Assembly (NCBI GenBank): GCA_021781415.1
Contig: JAJXWW010000080.1
Span: 1-54,557 of the forward strand
DNA: 54,557 nt
Reading direction: 5' to 3'
DNA from: Planctomycetota bacterium
GTDB taxonomy: Bacteria; Planctomycetota; Planctomycetia; Gemmatales; Gemmataceae
Below are positions 26,772 to 36,573 of this stretch, piece by piece (within the stretch, counting starts at the first letter, position 1; each line of letters opens with the position of its first letter). Below the pieces are notes generated by a model. It was not told the origin of the DNA. It worked only from the letters and a program-made list of their open reading frames with translations, and did no database searches. A program made the position numbers and the translations under genes.

Positions 26772-27374
26772 ATGAGACACCTAAAAGCCGGGCGCAAGCT
26801 CGGGCGCAATGCCACGCATCGTTTGGCCTTGAAGCGCAACTTGACCCGCTCGCTGATTCAACACGAGCGCATCATCACCACGACCGAGAAGGCCAAGGAA
26901 CTGCGGCCCTTCGTCGAGAAGATCATCACCATCGTCAAGAAGGGGTTGGCCAGCGCCAATCCGGCCGGAATGCTGCACGCCCGCCGTCAAGTGCTGAGCC
27001 GACTTGGCCCCCTGGCCAAAGCTCCCTTCTACGACGACAAGGGCAATCCGACCGACGATTTCATCCTGAAGAAATTGTTCAACGACATTGGCCCGCGCTT
27101 TGCCAGTCGCCCTGGCGGCTACACGCGCGTCATCAAGCGTAGCGAGCGACGCCTCGGCGACGCCGGACGAACCGCCTTTATCGAACTGCTCAAGGAAGGC
27201 GAATCGACAGTCAAGACGCGCTCGCCCGCACCCGCGCCGCGCGTTGCCACCCCGCCGCCACCCGCCGAGACGCCTTCGTCTCCTCCGCCCGCTCCGGCAC
27301 CGGAAGCGAGCGCGGCTCCGGAAGCGCCTGCATCTACTCCAACGCCCGCGCCGGAACAACAACCCCCGGCATAA
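26772..27374 (+). CDS. rplQ: 50S ribosomal protein bL17 with Pro/Ala-rich tail
   Basis: The first ~140 residues are a normal bL17 (MRHLKAGRKLGRNATHRLALKRNL, RSERRLGDAGRTAFIELL). After about residue 145 comes a ~55-residue low-complexity tail of Pro, Ala, Ser and Thr ending PEQQPPA. Such tails are not needed for ribosome assembly in standard bL17. It may reach outside the subunit; its role is unknown. Last gene of the alpha operon. Confidence 0.96.
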   Translation: MRHLKAGRKLGRNATHRLALKRNLTRSLIQHERIITTTEKAKELRPFVEKIITIVKKGLASANPAGMLHARRQVLSRLGPLAKAPFYDDKGNPTDDFILKKLFNDIGPRFASRPGGYTRVIKRSERRLGDAGRTAFIELLKEGESTVKTRSPAPAPRVATPPPPAETPSSPPPAPAPEASAAPEAPASTPTPAPEQQPPA

Positions 27375-27441
27375 GAAGCGATCCGAGAAGCCCCTCTCCC
27401 CTAACTGCAGGGGCTAGAGGGGCTTTGCGCATCGTCTCTTA
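27372..27441. terminator. stop-to-stop palindrome between rplQ and ubiA-like gene
   Basis: A 70-bp palindrome starts with the rplQ TAA (27372-27374) and ends with the TAA of the minus-strand prenyltransferase gene (27439-27441). The strongest pairs are AAGCCCCTCT/AGAGGGGCTT and CCCCT/AGGGG. It is a member of the stop-anchored family and probably terminates both convergent units. Confidence 0.75.
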
Positions 27442-28329
27442 GACGCCGCAGGCGAGCTGCACCACCACGACGAGGAAAAGGCCGACGCCAATGATGCCGT
27501 TGACCTGAAAGAATGCGCGATTGACGCGGCTGAGATCGTCCGGACGCACTAGCCAATGTTCGTACCCCAGCAGCAATGCTACCGCCGCGACACCGGCGAG
27601 ATAGATCCCGCCCAAACTCGGCGCGGCCGCCCAATACAGGACGACGAGCAAAATCAACATCAGTAGGTGACACAGCAAGGCAATGCGCAATCCAGCGCGC
27701 ACTCCGAAAGTTGCTGGGATGCTGTGCAACCGCGCCTTGCGGTCGAACTCCACGTCTTGGCAGGCGTAGAAAATATCGAACCCCGTCACCCAGGTCAGAA
27801 CCGCTCCCCCCAACACCAACGGCGCGAATAGGTCCATCAACGCACGTGGAGGAAGAATGGCAATCCACGCCGCCAACGGCGACAACCCCAAGGCCGCCCC
27901 CAGCCAGACGTGCGACAGCGACGTAAACCGCTTGGCATACGAATACCCGCACAGAAACAGCAGCACGGGGAGTGAAAGACACAACGGATAGCCATTGTCA
28001 AAGACGAGAAAAATCGCCGTCGAGGCGACGAACGCGGCGGAGCAGAAAAGCGCGAACGTCCACGCCGCGGCGACGGACAATCGCCCCGCCGGTAGATGGC
28101 GCGATGCCGTGCGCGGATTGAGGGCGTCGAAGCGCCGATCCGCCAGGCGATTGAAGGTCATGGCCGCACTGCGGGCGAACACCATGCCCAACAGGATGCC
28201 GACGAGTTGCAGAACGTGAAACTCGGATCGAGTCCACGCCAGCAGCGCGCTCGTCAGAGCGAACGGTAGCGCGAACAGCGTGTGGCTGAAGCGGATCAAT
28301 TCCAGAAGCGAACGGACGGTCTGAATCAT
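27439..28329 (-). CDS. UbiA-family prenyltransferase
   Basis: A 296-residue integral membrane prenyltransferase with about eight to nine membrane helices. The first Asp-rich motif is NRLADRRFDALNPRTASR (about residues 60-77), the second DIFYACQDVEFDRKARLHSIP. It attaches a polyprenyl chain to an aromatic ring in quinone synthesis. The HTLFALPFA start and NPRTASRHLPAG block resemble UbiA and the MqnP enzymes of futalosine-type menaquinone synthesis; which of the two is not decided from sequence alone. It is followed in the genome by the DAHP synthase gene, upstream on the same strand. Confidence 0.9.
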   Translation of the reverse strand: MIQTVRSLLELIRFSHTLFALPFALTSALLAWTRSEFHVLQLVGILLGMVFARSAAMTFNRLADRRFDALNPRTASRHLPAGRLSVAAAWTFALFCSAAFVASTAIFLVFDNGYPLCLSLPVLLFLCGYSYAKRFTSLSHVWLGAALGLSPLAAWIAILPPRALMDLFAPLVLGGAVLTWVTGFDIFYACQDVEFDRKARLHSIPATFGVRAGLRIALLCHLLMLILLVVLYWAAAPSLGGIYLAGVAAVALLLGYEHWLVRPDDLSRVNRAFFQVNGIIGVGLFLVVVVQLACGV

Positions 28330-28405
28330 GGCAGGGTCTCACTCGACGGCGTGGCATCCCTCTTTTGTATTAGACACCGCACAAAATGCTGGCGCACAAC
28401 CGAAC

Positions 28406-28430
28406 GCGCTCCGCCGCGCGTCGCGGTCAA
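28406..28430. repeat. degenerate half-site of the 50-bp palindrome family
   Basis: GCGCTCCGCCGCGCGTCGCGG resembles one half of the 19093-19142 palindrome with a two-base deletion, in the gap between the UbiA-like and DAHP synthase genes. Confidence 0.4.
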
Positions 28431-28489
28431 CCGATTCTTTGCGCGACTCCCGTACCGTTCGCGTTCGTCCGATGTGCGGGTGAGAGGGT

Positions 28490-29506
28490 TCAAGGAATCG
28501 TCTTTCCCAACGGTTCGGCCAGTCGGCGCAGTGCTTCCATGAGGCAGATGAACGACTCGAAGTTGAGCGATTGCGCGCCGTCGGACAAAGCACGTTCCGG
28601 TTCCGGATGGATTTCGATGAGCAGACCATCGGCCCCAGCCGCCAACGCCGCCAACGCCATCGCCGGGACATAATCGCGCTTGCCCGTTCCGTGGCTGGGA
28701 TCGACCAGGATCGGCAGGTGCGACAAGTGCTTGACGGGAGGAATCACCGAGAGGTCGAGGGTGTTGCGACTGTGATCGGAGAAGGTCCGCACGCCGCGCT
28801 CGCACAGGACGACATTGTAATTTCCTCCCGCCATGACGTACTCGGCGGCCATCAACCATTCCTCCAGCGTCGCCGCCATGCCGCGCTTCAGAAGGACGGG
28901 TTTTTTCGATCGCCCCACGCGCCGCAGCAGGCTGAAATTCTGCATGTTGCGCGTGCCGATTTGAATGATGTCCGCTACCTGTTCCACGGCGTCGGCGGTT
29001 TCCGAGTCCATCAACTCGGTCACGATGCCGATGCCGGTTCGCTGTCGGACGCGCCCCAAGATGTCGAGACCTTCTTGGCCGAGACCCTGGAAAGCGTAGG
29101 GACTGCTGCGAGGTTTGAACGCTCCGGCGCGCAACAAATGCACGCCCTGCGAACGCAGAAACTCGGCGGTGCGCAGAATCATGTCCTCGTTCTCGACCGA
29201 GCAGGGTCCGGCGATGAGCGTGAAAGTGCCGGGGCCGATCGTCGTTTGTGGCAGCCGGACGTAGGTGTCGGCCTCGTGCATCTCGCGGCTGGCCAGTTTG
29301 TACGGCTTGGTGACGCGGATCAATTCCAGGACGCCGGGCAGCACTTCCAACGAACGCGGATCGACGACGCTGATGTTTCCCGTGATGCCGATGGCGGTGC
29401 GCTGCGCGCCGGGCAGCGGATGCGGCGTCAGATTCATGCGTCGAATGGCGGCGAGAACCTGCTCGATTTGGGGCGGCGTGGCGTGACTGTGCATTACGAC
29501 CAACAC
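28490..29506 (-). CDS. aroF: 3-deoxy-7-phosphoheptulonate synthase (DAHP synthase)
   Basis: First step of the shikimate pathway: PEP plus erythrose 4-phosphate to DAHP. It is the class I-beta type with an N-terminal ferredoxin-like regulatory domain (about 1-70). Core blocks: [72 protein letters not shown] and [19 protein letters not shown]. The GTG at 29506 has GAAGGAGAA 6 nt upstream, giving 338 residues, the usual size. Confidence 0.95.
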   Translation of the reverse strand: MLVVMHSHATPPQIEQVLAAIRRMNLTPHPLPGAQRTAIGITGNISVVDPRSLEVLPGVLELIRVTKPYKLASREMHEADTYVRLPQTTIGPGTFTLIAGPCSVENEDMILRTAEFLRSQGVHLLRAGAFKPRSSPYAFQGLGQEGLDILGRVRQRTGIGIVTELMDSETADAVEQVADIIQIGTRNMQNFSLLRRVGRSKKPVLLKRGMAATLEEWLMAAEYVMAGGNYNVVLCERGVRTFSDHSRNTLDLSVIPPVKHLSHLPILVDPSHGTGKRDYVPAMALAALAAGADGLLIEIHPEPERALSDGAQSLNFESFICLMEALRRLAEPLGKTIP

Positions 29507-29637
29507 GGTGCGTTCTCCTTCTTCGAGTGTTTGCCTACCATAGCAAGAATCGCCTCCTCGTGCTAGGATCAACCCTAAGTTTCGTGGTATCGTCGAGGTA
29601 AATAAACATCTAAAAGATATGTAATAGAGGTGTTTTC

Positions 29638-30675
29638 ATGTCTTGCTGTCGCTCGATTCTCCCGCCGCCACCTTCCCTCTTCGCTCTTCTACCCTCTCTC
29701 ATCTTCGGCCTTCTCGCGGCGACGGCGGCGCGCTCGGAACCGAAAGCGCTAGACGCCAAGGAATGGGTCGTCCGAAGGGAGCGCATCCTCGCCAACGTGC
29801 AGCTCGTCATGGGGCCGCTACCCGACGAAAGGGATAAAGTACCCCTCGACGTGAAGGTTTCCGAAGTCGTCGAACTGCCGCATTACATTCGGAAAAAGCT
29901 GACCTTCGCCGTCGAAAAAGACGATCGCGTACCCGCGTATCTGCTGATTCCCAAGAGGCGCGAAGGCAAATTGCCGGGTGTTCTTGTCCTGCACCAGACT
30001 ATCGCCATCGGCAAGGGTGAGCCAGCGGGTTTGGGTACTCAAGAGAACAAGCGGATTGGCGTGCATCTCGTCGAACGCGGCTTCGTCTGCCTGTGTCCGG
30101 ACTATCCCAGCTTCGGCGAATACCGTTACGATTTCGCCAAGAGCAAGTATAAGTCGGGCAGCATGAAAGCGATTTGGAACAATCGGCGCGCCCTCGATTT
30201 GTTGGCGTCGCTGCCGGAAGTCGATGCGGAGCGACTCGGTTGCATCGGTCATTCGTTGGGCGGGCACAATACCATGTTCACCGCGCTTTTCGATTCTCGC
30301 ATCAAGGCGTGCGTATCGAATTGCGGCTTTACGAGTTTTTCAAAATACTATGGGGGCAAGTTAAAGGGTTGGACCAGCGCGCGCTACATGCCGCTGATTG
30401 CCAGCAAGTATGGGATGAAGCCGGACAAAATGCCGTTCGATTTTCCCGAACTCGTCTCGGCTCTGGCACCGCGCGCGTTTTTGGCCGTGGCTCCGTTGCA
30501 CGACGATAACTTCGAGGTGTCCGGCGTGCGCGACTGCATCGCGGCGGCGCGCCCCGTCTACGATTTGCTGCATGCAAAAGAGAAACTGAAGGCTCATTAT
30601 CCCGATTGCAAACACGATTTCCCAGCGGAGTCGCGCAAGATCGCTTACGAGTGGCTGGATCGATGGCTGAAGTAG
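29638..30675 (+). CDS. exported alpha/beta hydrolase (dienelactone hydrolase/acetyl-xylan-esterase-like)
   Basis: A 345-residue protein with a hydrophobic leader (about residues 12-31). It has the alpha/beta-hydrolase fold: strand VLVLHQ, nucleophile elbow GCIGHSLGGHN (Ser206), Asp in PLHDDNFE, and His in CKHDFPAES. The substrate is unknown; relatives act on acylated sugars or esters. It stands between the DAHP synthase and TolC genes, divergent to the first. Confidence 0.85.
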   Translation: MSCCRSILPPPPSLFALLPSLIFGLLAATAARSEPKALDAKEWVVRRERILANVQLVMGPLPDERDKVPLDVKVSEVVELPHYIRKKLTFAVEKDDRVPAYLLIPKRREGKLPGVLVLHQTIAIGKGEPAGLGTQENKRIGVHLVERGFVCLCPDYPSFGEYRYDFAKSKYKSGSMKAIWNNRRALDLLASLPEVDAERLGCIGHSLGGHNTMFTALFDSRIKACVSNCGFTSFSKYYGGKLKGWTSARYMPLIASKYGMKPDKMPFDFPELVSALAPRAFLAVAPLHDDNFEVSGVRDCIAAARPVYDLLHAKEKLKAHYPDCKHDFPAESRKIAYEWLDRWLK

Positions 30676-30740
30676 GTCGGAAACGATAGCGTCGATGAGC
30701 GCGGGGGTGACTCGCTGACCGCTGCGGACAAGCACGCCGG

Positions 30741-32819
30741 TTAGGGATTCGCGCGAGTGGTGAGCTTCGGTGGCGGTTCGGACAGGCGCGGATCGAGGGC
30801 CGTCGAGGAAGGAGGTTTTGGAGCAGACGGCTTCGGACTCGCTTCGTCCGCGGCGGGCATGGGATGATTGTCGCGCGTGGGAACGGCTTTCGGCCACACG
30901 GTATCGCCGCCGCGCAGTTTCGGATCTTGTAGAGGCGAGCAGGGGCTTATCGGCGCGAGCGGTTTCAGCAATTGCAGTTCCAAAGGCGGCATCTCGGTGG
31001 TCGGGATGGGTTGATGATCGAGGAGGAACATATCGTGCGTCTGAACCAGATCGGTTATATCCACGACGGCCTGCCACATCCCGGTTAAATTGGCGACGTA
31101 ATTGTAGATCGCCCCCGCCAGGTTTTGTTGGGCGACGACCACGTCGTTGATCGTCGGCTGCGGCGGTTGAAATACCGGCACGGGACCGACGCCTCCGCCG
31201 GGCGGCGCGGACGGCGAGCCGCCGGGATTGGGTGTCGCGGGTTGAATGCCGCCCAGCGCTTGATAGCGATTGTAAACGGCATCGAAAACAACCACCATGT
31301 CGGGCAACATTTGCGTGCGATACAGCGTGAGATTTTGACGGAATGTCTGATAGCGATAGTAGGCTTCGACGAGCCGAGAATACAAAGAGTAGCGTACGCG
31401 ATGAGGTTCTGCGCTCAGGCGCACGAGTTCGGCCTGCGCCGCCGCGATGCCACCCTGATTGCGATTCCACGTAGGGATCGGCATGGACACCATGAAGCTC
31501 GGCGCGATGGCGTTGGGCGGGCCGGTATAATCCTTCTGCATTAAGAAGCGTGCATCGACATCGGGAATGAGTTGGGCCTGAGACAAAAAGACGGCGAGGC
31601 GTCCTTGGTGCAACGAGTTTTCGGCCGTGGCCACCTCGGTATGATTCAAACCGATGTGCGTCCACACGCGATTCAAGTCGAAGTTGGGTATGGGCATGTC
31701 GGCGCTGCCGGCAACCTCGGTGAGAGGCAAGCCCGGTATGCCCATCGCGGAGGTCAGCTGTTTCCAGACCATTAAATAGTTGTTGCGCGCCTCATTCAGA
31801 TTTGTCAGAGCCGTATAGGCCAAGAATCGCAAATAGATCGGTTCGTGGGCCGCGATGTTTAACTCGGCCTTGCTGCGCATCTCGCGCGCCTGCACTTCGT
31901 ACAACGAATTGGTGAAGGCCACTAACAGTCGATTGACGCGCATTTTCTCTCGCGCCACCAATAGTTGAAAATAATTGGTGCGAATCTGAGTGGCTAAATC
32001 CATTTGAGCGCGGCGCAGGGCGATTTCGCCGTTGCGCATGTCCATGGCCGCAATGGCGCGGCGCAGGCGCAACTTGCCGCCGGTGACGAACAATTGCTCC
32101 ATGAAGCCACCGACGTAACCTCCGCCGCCCGTGGTGCCGAAGGTGTCGTCCTCAAAGCCGAGAATGGGGTTGGGAGGCAGACCCGCCTGCACGGCGATGT
32201 TGCGTAGATTCTCGACGCGCGCCACCGCCTGCTTAATGAGCGGGCTATTGCTCAGACCGAGATGCTGCAATTCGGCCAAAGTCAACGGATGGCCGAAAGG
32301 CCCGTCGTCCCCTTCGTAGTCTGGCCCCGGAGGACGGAGCGGCGAAAACTCTTTCCGCAAGCGCTCGCGCCGGAGAGCCGACCCAATCGGGCCGAGATCG
32401 AGAGGCTTCGGCGGTCCACCCGGCAACAAATCGGGAGGCACCTGCAAGGCCTTGGGCGTGCCGGTTCGCAGATCCTTGAAGGGATCGAATATCCGATCGT
32501 CCTTTTTGTGTTGGGCCAATCCATCGGCGAGGATGATGTGATCGATTTCCTCCGCGTTCAGATAGGCCGACGGATCGAACGGAAACTCCAAATTTTCTGG
32601 CCCCCTTGCTCCAGCGCGTTCTTCGGTCGAATTGTACGACGTTCGCTGAATGCCGTCCTCCTTGGCGGGAGGCATCTTCGGCGGTCGAACGGGTTCTTGC
32701 GGTTGAGCGGCATCGAACGGTTGTTTGGCGAGTTGGCAAACGTCTCGATCGATCTTCTCGCGGACGGGGAAGTAGCAACCGGACAGCGCGAGCAACGCGA
32801 AGAGAAACCCTCGCCGCAT
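30741..32819 (-). CDS. TolC-family outer-membrane efflux lipoprotein
   Basis: A 692-residue protein. The chosen ATG at 32819 starts a lipoprotein signal, MRRGFLFALLALSGC, with lipobox LSGC. The central coiled coils (about 160-560) show the outer-membrane-factor (OEP) pattern: LTLAELQHLGLSNSPLIKQAVARVENLRN and IPTWNRNQGGIAAAQAELVRLSAEP. It has a Pro/Gly-rich insert (GGSPSAPPGGGVG) and a Pro/Ser-rich C-terminal tail. It is the exit duct of a three-part pump, but no membrane-fusion or inner-membrane partner is in the window. Confidence 0.88.
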   Translation of the reverse strand: MRRGFLFALLALSGCYFPVREKIDRDVCQLAKQPFDAAQPQEPVRPPKMPPAKEDGIQRTSYNSTEERAGARGPENLEFPFDPSAYLNAEEIDHIILADGLAQHKKDDRIFDPFKDLRTGTPKALQVPPDLLPGGPPKPLDLGPIGSALRRERLRKEFSPLRPPGPDYEGDDGPFGHPLTLAELQHLGLSNSPLIKQAVARVENLRNIAVQAGLPPNPILGFEDDTFGTTGGGGYVGGFMEQLFVTGGKLRLRRAIAAMDMRNGEIALRRAQMDLATQIRTNYFQLLVAREKMRVNRLLVAFTNSLYEVQAREMRSKAELNIAAHEPIYLRFLAYTALTNLNEARNNYLMVWKQLTSAMGIPGLPLTEVAGSADMPIPNFDLNRVWTHIGLNHTEVATAENSLHQGRLAVFLSQAQLIPDVDARFLMQKDYTGPPNAIAPSFMVSMPIPTWNRNQGGIAAAQAELVRLSAEPHRVRYSLYSRLVEAYYRYQTFRQNLTLYRTQMLPDMVVVFDAVYNRYQALGGIQPATPNPGGSPSAPPGGGVGPVPVFQPPQPTINDVVVAQQNLAGAIYNYVANLTGMWQAVVDITDLVQTHDMFLLDHQPIPTTEMPPLELQLLKPLAPISPCSPLQDPKLRGGDTVWPKAVPTRDNHPMPAADEASPKPSAPKPPSSTALDPRLSEPPPKLTTRANP

Positions 32820-33036
32820 CGCAAATCGAACGATCGGTTGCTCCGTTTTTCTTTGCGTTGCCACAAGACGCCCCATCGCATTGCTCAATTGCTGACTCGC
32901 GCCATTCGGATGGCGCAAAGTCTAACCGTGGTATCGACCGCAACGGAGCGAGGCGGTTAATTTTTTTGCTTTTGATTCAGGTATCGCTCGGTCGAGGTTC
33001 GTCGAAAAATTGGTAACATAGGCGAGGGAGGCTGCC

Positions 33037-34116
33037 ATGTCCGCATTTTTACTCTACGGTGCGAACGGATACACGGGGCAACTCATCGCCCGGGAGGCCG
33101 TGGTTCGCGGTTTGCGTCCGATTCTGGCGGGCCGCAACGCCGAGGCTGTGGGTTGTCTGGCCCACGAACTCGGACTGGAACAGCGCATCTTTTCGTTGGA
33201 CGATGCCGCCGCGACTCGCGCCGGTTTGGAGCGGGTCAAAGCGGTCCTTCACTGTGCCGGCCCGTTTGCCCACACGGCGCGACCGATGGTTGATGCCTGT
33301 CTGGAGGCGCGCGTTCACTATCTCGACATCACCGGCGAAATCGGCGTCTTCGAGAGCATCGCGGCGCGCGATACCGAGGCGATGGCGGCAGGGATTTTGT
33401 TGTTGCCCGGCGTCGGTTTCGACGTGGTTCCCTCGGACTGTCTCGCCGCTCATTTGAACCGACGTCTTCCAGGGGCCAAGCATTTGGCCTTGGGCTTTCA
33501 CGGCGTCGGAAGCTATTCGCGCGGTACGGCCACAACCATTGTCGAGAATCTCCACTGCGGTGGCTGCGTGCGGCGGGGCGGCGCGTTGACGAAGGTGCCG
33601 GCGGCGTGGCGGACGCGCGAGATCGACTTCGGCCGCGGCGCGCGACTCGCAGTCACCATTCCGTGGGGAGACGTATCCACCGCCTTCCGCAGCACCGGCA
33701 TCGGCGACGTGGAGGTCTACACGGCCGTCTCGCGGAGCGAACTGCGTTTCATGCGACTGAGCCGTCATCTCGGCTGGGCTTTGCGATCGCCGCCGGTGCA
33801 AAAGTTTCTGAAACGCCGCATTCAAGCGCGTCCTCCGGGGCCGTCCGTCGAGGAACGCGCCAAGGGGTGTACGCTGTTGTGGGGAGAAGTGGACGATGGA
33901 CAAGGTCGGCGGATGGTCTCTCGTCTGCGTGGACCGGAAGGCTACACGTTTACCATGCTGACGGCGCTGGCGGTGTTGGCGCGCGTCCTTTCCGGCGATG
34001 CTCCACCGGGGTATCAAACGCCGTCGTTGGCTTTCGGGGCCGATTTCGTGCTACAGGTGCCCGGGGTGGAACGAGAGGATGAAGGGCAGCCTGCCGCGCA
34101 TCTCCGTTCCGTGTAG
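33037..34116 (+). CDS. saccharopine dehydrogenase-like NAD(P)-binding reductase
   Basis: A 359-residue Rossmann protein: FLLYGANGYTGQLIAREAVVRG at the N-terminus, VLHCAGPFAHTARPMVDACLEARVHYLDITGE, and LLPGVGFDVVPSDCLAAHL. It belongs to the saccharopine-dehydrogenase/trans-acting enoyl-reductase group. Members reduce polyketide- or lipid-linked intermediates; the substrate is not known. It stands alone with the SnoaL-like gene convergent to it. Confidence 0.88.
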   Translation: MSAFLLYGANGYTGQLIAREAVVRGLRPILAGRNAEAVGCLAHELGLEQRIFSLDDAAATRAGLERVKAVLHCAGPFAHTARPMVDACLEARVHYLDITGEIGVFESIAARDTEAMAAGILLLPGVGFDVVPSDCLAAHLNRRLPGAKHLALGFHGVGSYSRGTATTIVENLHCGGCVRRGGALTKVPAAWRTREIDFGRGARLAVTIPWGDVSTAFRSTGIGDVEVYTAVSRSELRFMRLSRHLGWALRSPPVQKFLKRRIQARPPGPSVEERAKGCTLLWGEVDDGQGRRMVSRLRGPEGYTFTMLTALAVLARVLSGDAPPGYQTPSLAFGADFVLQVPGVEREDEGQPAAHLRSV

Positions 34117-34129
34117 GCCGTGCGTCCGC

Positions 34130-34531
34130 TCAATTCGACATCGGTATCAGCATCGAGCGATGGAAGTGGACGTGCCGCCAGCGGCCGTCGCGGCGCTGCC
34201 AGACGCGCGTCTCGGCGTTGCCGACCGTCAGGGCGTTGCCGTCCGGTCCTATGCGCTGCACCAGCCGCATATAGGACAGGACCGCCACATCGCCCAGGAG
34301 ACGCACGCGCGGACTGCACATGGTCGTTTGATGCCGACCGCGGATGCCGCCGAGATCGAAGTAGTAGCGGTGAAAGTCCATCCCTTCAACCAGATGGCCC
34401 AGCGATTCTGGTTCCAGAGCCGTTAGCGACGGATCGCACAATTCCTGATACGTCGCCCAGTCGCCAAGAGTAATTGAGTCTAATAAGCGCTGATTCAGTT
34501 CCAACAATTCGGTCGTCGTCGCATCGTTCAT
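34130..34531 (-). CDS. SnoaL/DUF4440-like (CaMKII association-domain-like) protein
   Basis: A 133-residue NTF2-fold protein: LLELNQRLLDSITLGDWATYQELCDPSLTALEPES, HRYYFDLG, and the tail ETRVWQRRDGRWRHVHFHRS, a signature of the DUF4440/CaMKII association domain group. Probable small-molecule-binding or enzyme subunit; no clear catalytic residues. The ATG at 34531 has GGAGG upstream. Confidence 0.85.
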   Translation of the reverse strand: MNDATTTELLELNQRLLDSITLGDWATYQELCDPSLTALEPESLGHLVEGMDFHRYYFDLGGIRGRHQTTMCSPRVRLLGDVAVLSYMRLVQRIGPDGNALTVGNAETRVWQRRDGRWRHVHFHRSMLIPMSN

Positions 34532-34874
34532 GGCATCCTCCACGCATTCAATTTCCTTAATTTACCACTCTCGCCCAAAAAGCAAACCGTTCGATCCGGC
34601 GCATCGAGAGAATGTCGCTTCTCTTCACAAAAAATCGCGCCGTCGAATAACAAAACCTCACGTTGGAGACGTTGGAAAACAGGGAATCTATAGGGATCGA
34701 AGCTACAACTCCGATAGATAGTCTCAATGGGGAATCGGCGGCGGCAAATCCGTGCCTCCCTCGTTGACATTGGAGCGCGCGGGGGGAAGGATTGAGCGGC
34801 TTTCCGAGTTCGCCTCTTTCGCGGCGCGTAGCTCCAGGCGTTCTTTCGGGGCCGAGAAGCAAGATAGGGTAACT
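34532..34874. other. intergenic region 34532-34874
   Basis: The divergent gap between the SnoaL-like gene and the DUF1573 gene. I see no gene, palindrome or strong promoter; there is a moderately AT-rich stretch around 34620-34700. Confidence 0.4.
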
Positions 34875-35855
34875 ATGTTGCGGTATGGTTTGGTTGTCGT
34901 GGTGGGTCTGTGGGCAGCCAGTCCCGCTCTGTCGGCCACCTGGGCCGACGCGCTCTTTGAAGAGTTCTCCAAAGACTTTGGGGCCGTGCCTCGCGGACCC
35001 ACGCTGTCGCATCCCTTCCGAGTGACCAACAACACTCGGGGGCCCGTCAACATTTCTAGCGTTCGCGTTTCTTGCGGTTGTGTCAGCGCCGTCGCTCTCA
35101 AGGGCCATCTCGAACCCGGAGAATCGACGCACATCGTCGCGCGCATGGACACCACCCGATTCACCGGCTACAAAACGGTGACCGTATTCGTCCAGTTCAA
35201 TCAACCCAGCTTCGAGGAGGTGCGGCTCCTCGTGCAAGCCAACGGTCGCAACGATTTCTCCGTCACGCCCGATACCTTGGCCTTCGGGCAGATCAAGCGC
35301 GGCGGAACGCCCTCCGCATCCGTGTTGCTCTCGTTTTACGGAAACGGCTCCCTCCAGATTGCCGAAATCAAAAGCGAGAGCAATTACATTCAGCCGGTCG
35401 TGCAAGAAGTGCGACGGTCGGATACCGAAGTCGGCTTCCAACTCTCTGCTCGCTTGCGGGCCGATGCCCCCGTCGGCAAGTGGTATACCGACATCTGGCT
35501 GAAGACCAACGATGCCGCCATGGCACCCATCCGCGTGCCTTTGACGGTCGAGATCGAGTCGGCGATCAGCATTCACCCAGAGAATGTGACGCTCGGCTCG
35601 CTGAAAACGCGGACGGAAAGCGAACGACGCATCATCGTTCGCGGAGTCAAACCGTTTAAGATTGCCGAAGTCCAAGGGACGGATGCCAATCTCGCGGTGA
35701 AGATCGACAGCCCCGACGCCAAGCCGGTCCATGTGCTGACGGTAAAGTTCAAAGCGGGCGAACCCGGCGAGGTGACGCGCAAGCTGCGTATACTCACCGA
35801 CTTGGAAGGCGACAATAAACTCGACTTCCAGGTTGGAGCGACGATCGTACCGTAG
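34875..35855 (+). CDS. DUF1573 domain-containing exported protein, copy 1
   Basis: A 326-residue protein with a signal peptide (MLRYGLVVVVGLWAASPALSA). Three repeated Ig-like beta units follow. The DUF1573 part carries KDFGAVPRGPTLSHPFRVTNN and the VSCGC pair, a hallmark of the family. It closes with ITVLTDLEG-type strands (RKLRILTDLEGDNKLDF). Envelope location is likely; function is unproven. It is homologous over its full length to the gene at 36574-37560. Confidence 0.88.
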   Translation: MLRYGLVVVVGLWAASPALSATWADALFEEFSKDFGAVPRGPTLSHPFRVTNNTRGPVNISSVRVSCGCVSAVALKGHLEPGESTHIVARMDTTRFTGYKTVTVFVQFNQPSFEEVRLLVQANGRNDFSVTPDTLAFGQIKRGGTPSASVLLSFYGNGSLQIAEIKSESNYIQPVVQEVRRSDTEVGFQLSARLRADAPVGKWYTDIWLKTNDAAMAPIRVPLTVEIESAISIHPENVTLGSLKTRTESERRIIVRGVKPFKIAEVQGTDANLAVKIDSPDAKPVHVLTVKFKAGEPGEVTRKLRILTDLEGDNKLDFQVGATIVP

Positions 35856-35943
35856 GGTTCCGTTGGGGGATTTCGTTGGAAGACGGCGCGATTTGCCCAA
35901 TCGTTCCATCTTCCGGCGAAATCCCTCGTTCGGCAGAGTTATC

Positions 35944-36405
35944 CTACTTCATGGGGAGCAGGCGGACGAGATACGACATCTGCCCGCGATGAAGAGCGAA
36001 ATGGGTAAGCAGGAAAGTAAGCGCTTTGAGCGTGCAGCCGAAGCGCGATTCGGGATGGGGAGCGGCCAACTGCTCATCGCTCAGCCCGGACACGACGAGG
36101 CGAAAAGTCGCCACGGCTTCATCGAGCTTGTGCAGGGCTTCTCGCTTGCTCGGTGGATTGTCCTCGGTAAACTCGCGCTCGCGCTGGCGGATGTACCCGC
36201 TGCCGCCGAGTTGAGCGCCGACGAAGTGATTGAGGTTGCCGGTCAGATGTAAAACCAAGTGTCCGAACGAATTGCCCGGATCGATGGGCTTCGTCCAGAA
36301 TGCCGTCTCGCTCAGCGGCTCCGCTAGGCTACGCACCTCATCGCGCAGCTTCTCCAAAGTCTCAATGAGCGCCGTCTTCGCCAAGGTTGCTGTCTCCACT
36401 ATCAT
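35944..36405 (-). CDS. DinB-family protein
   Basis: A 153-residue four-helix-bundle protein of the DinB/YfiT superfamily. The metal-site histidines are seen in FGHLVLHLTGNLNHFVGAQL and the C-terminal THFALHRGQMSYLVRLL. Members are often thiol-dependent transferases or damage-linked. It is divergent-transcribed between the two DUF1573 genes, breaking up that pair. Confidence 0.88.
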   Translation of the reverse strand: MIVETATLAKTALIETLEKLRDEVRSLAEPLSETAFWTKPIDPGNSFGHLVLHLTGNLNHFVGAQLGGSGYIRQREREFTEDNPPSKREALHKLDEAVATFRLVVSGLSDEQLAAPHPESRFGCTLKALTFLLTHFALHRGQMSYLVRLLPMK

Positions 36406-36573
36406 TTTGATTTCTCCCGATTACCGAGTTTACCTGGTTTCATTCGTCCCACGAACGACGTGGGCATTCAGAATCCGTCTTCACCGTGGCAAGGCATCTG
36501 GGTAAAATCAGCTGGCTTCGCTCGTGGCCCTCTCGCATGTCCGTCGTGCATTGCTCGGAAGGAGTAGTTAAAC

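Noticed and set aside
32245..32960. Two ~230-codon open frames, one on each strand, over the start of the TolC-like gene
   Set aside because: Shadows of the lipoprotein-coding frame, which has a clear lipobox and OEP pattern.
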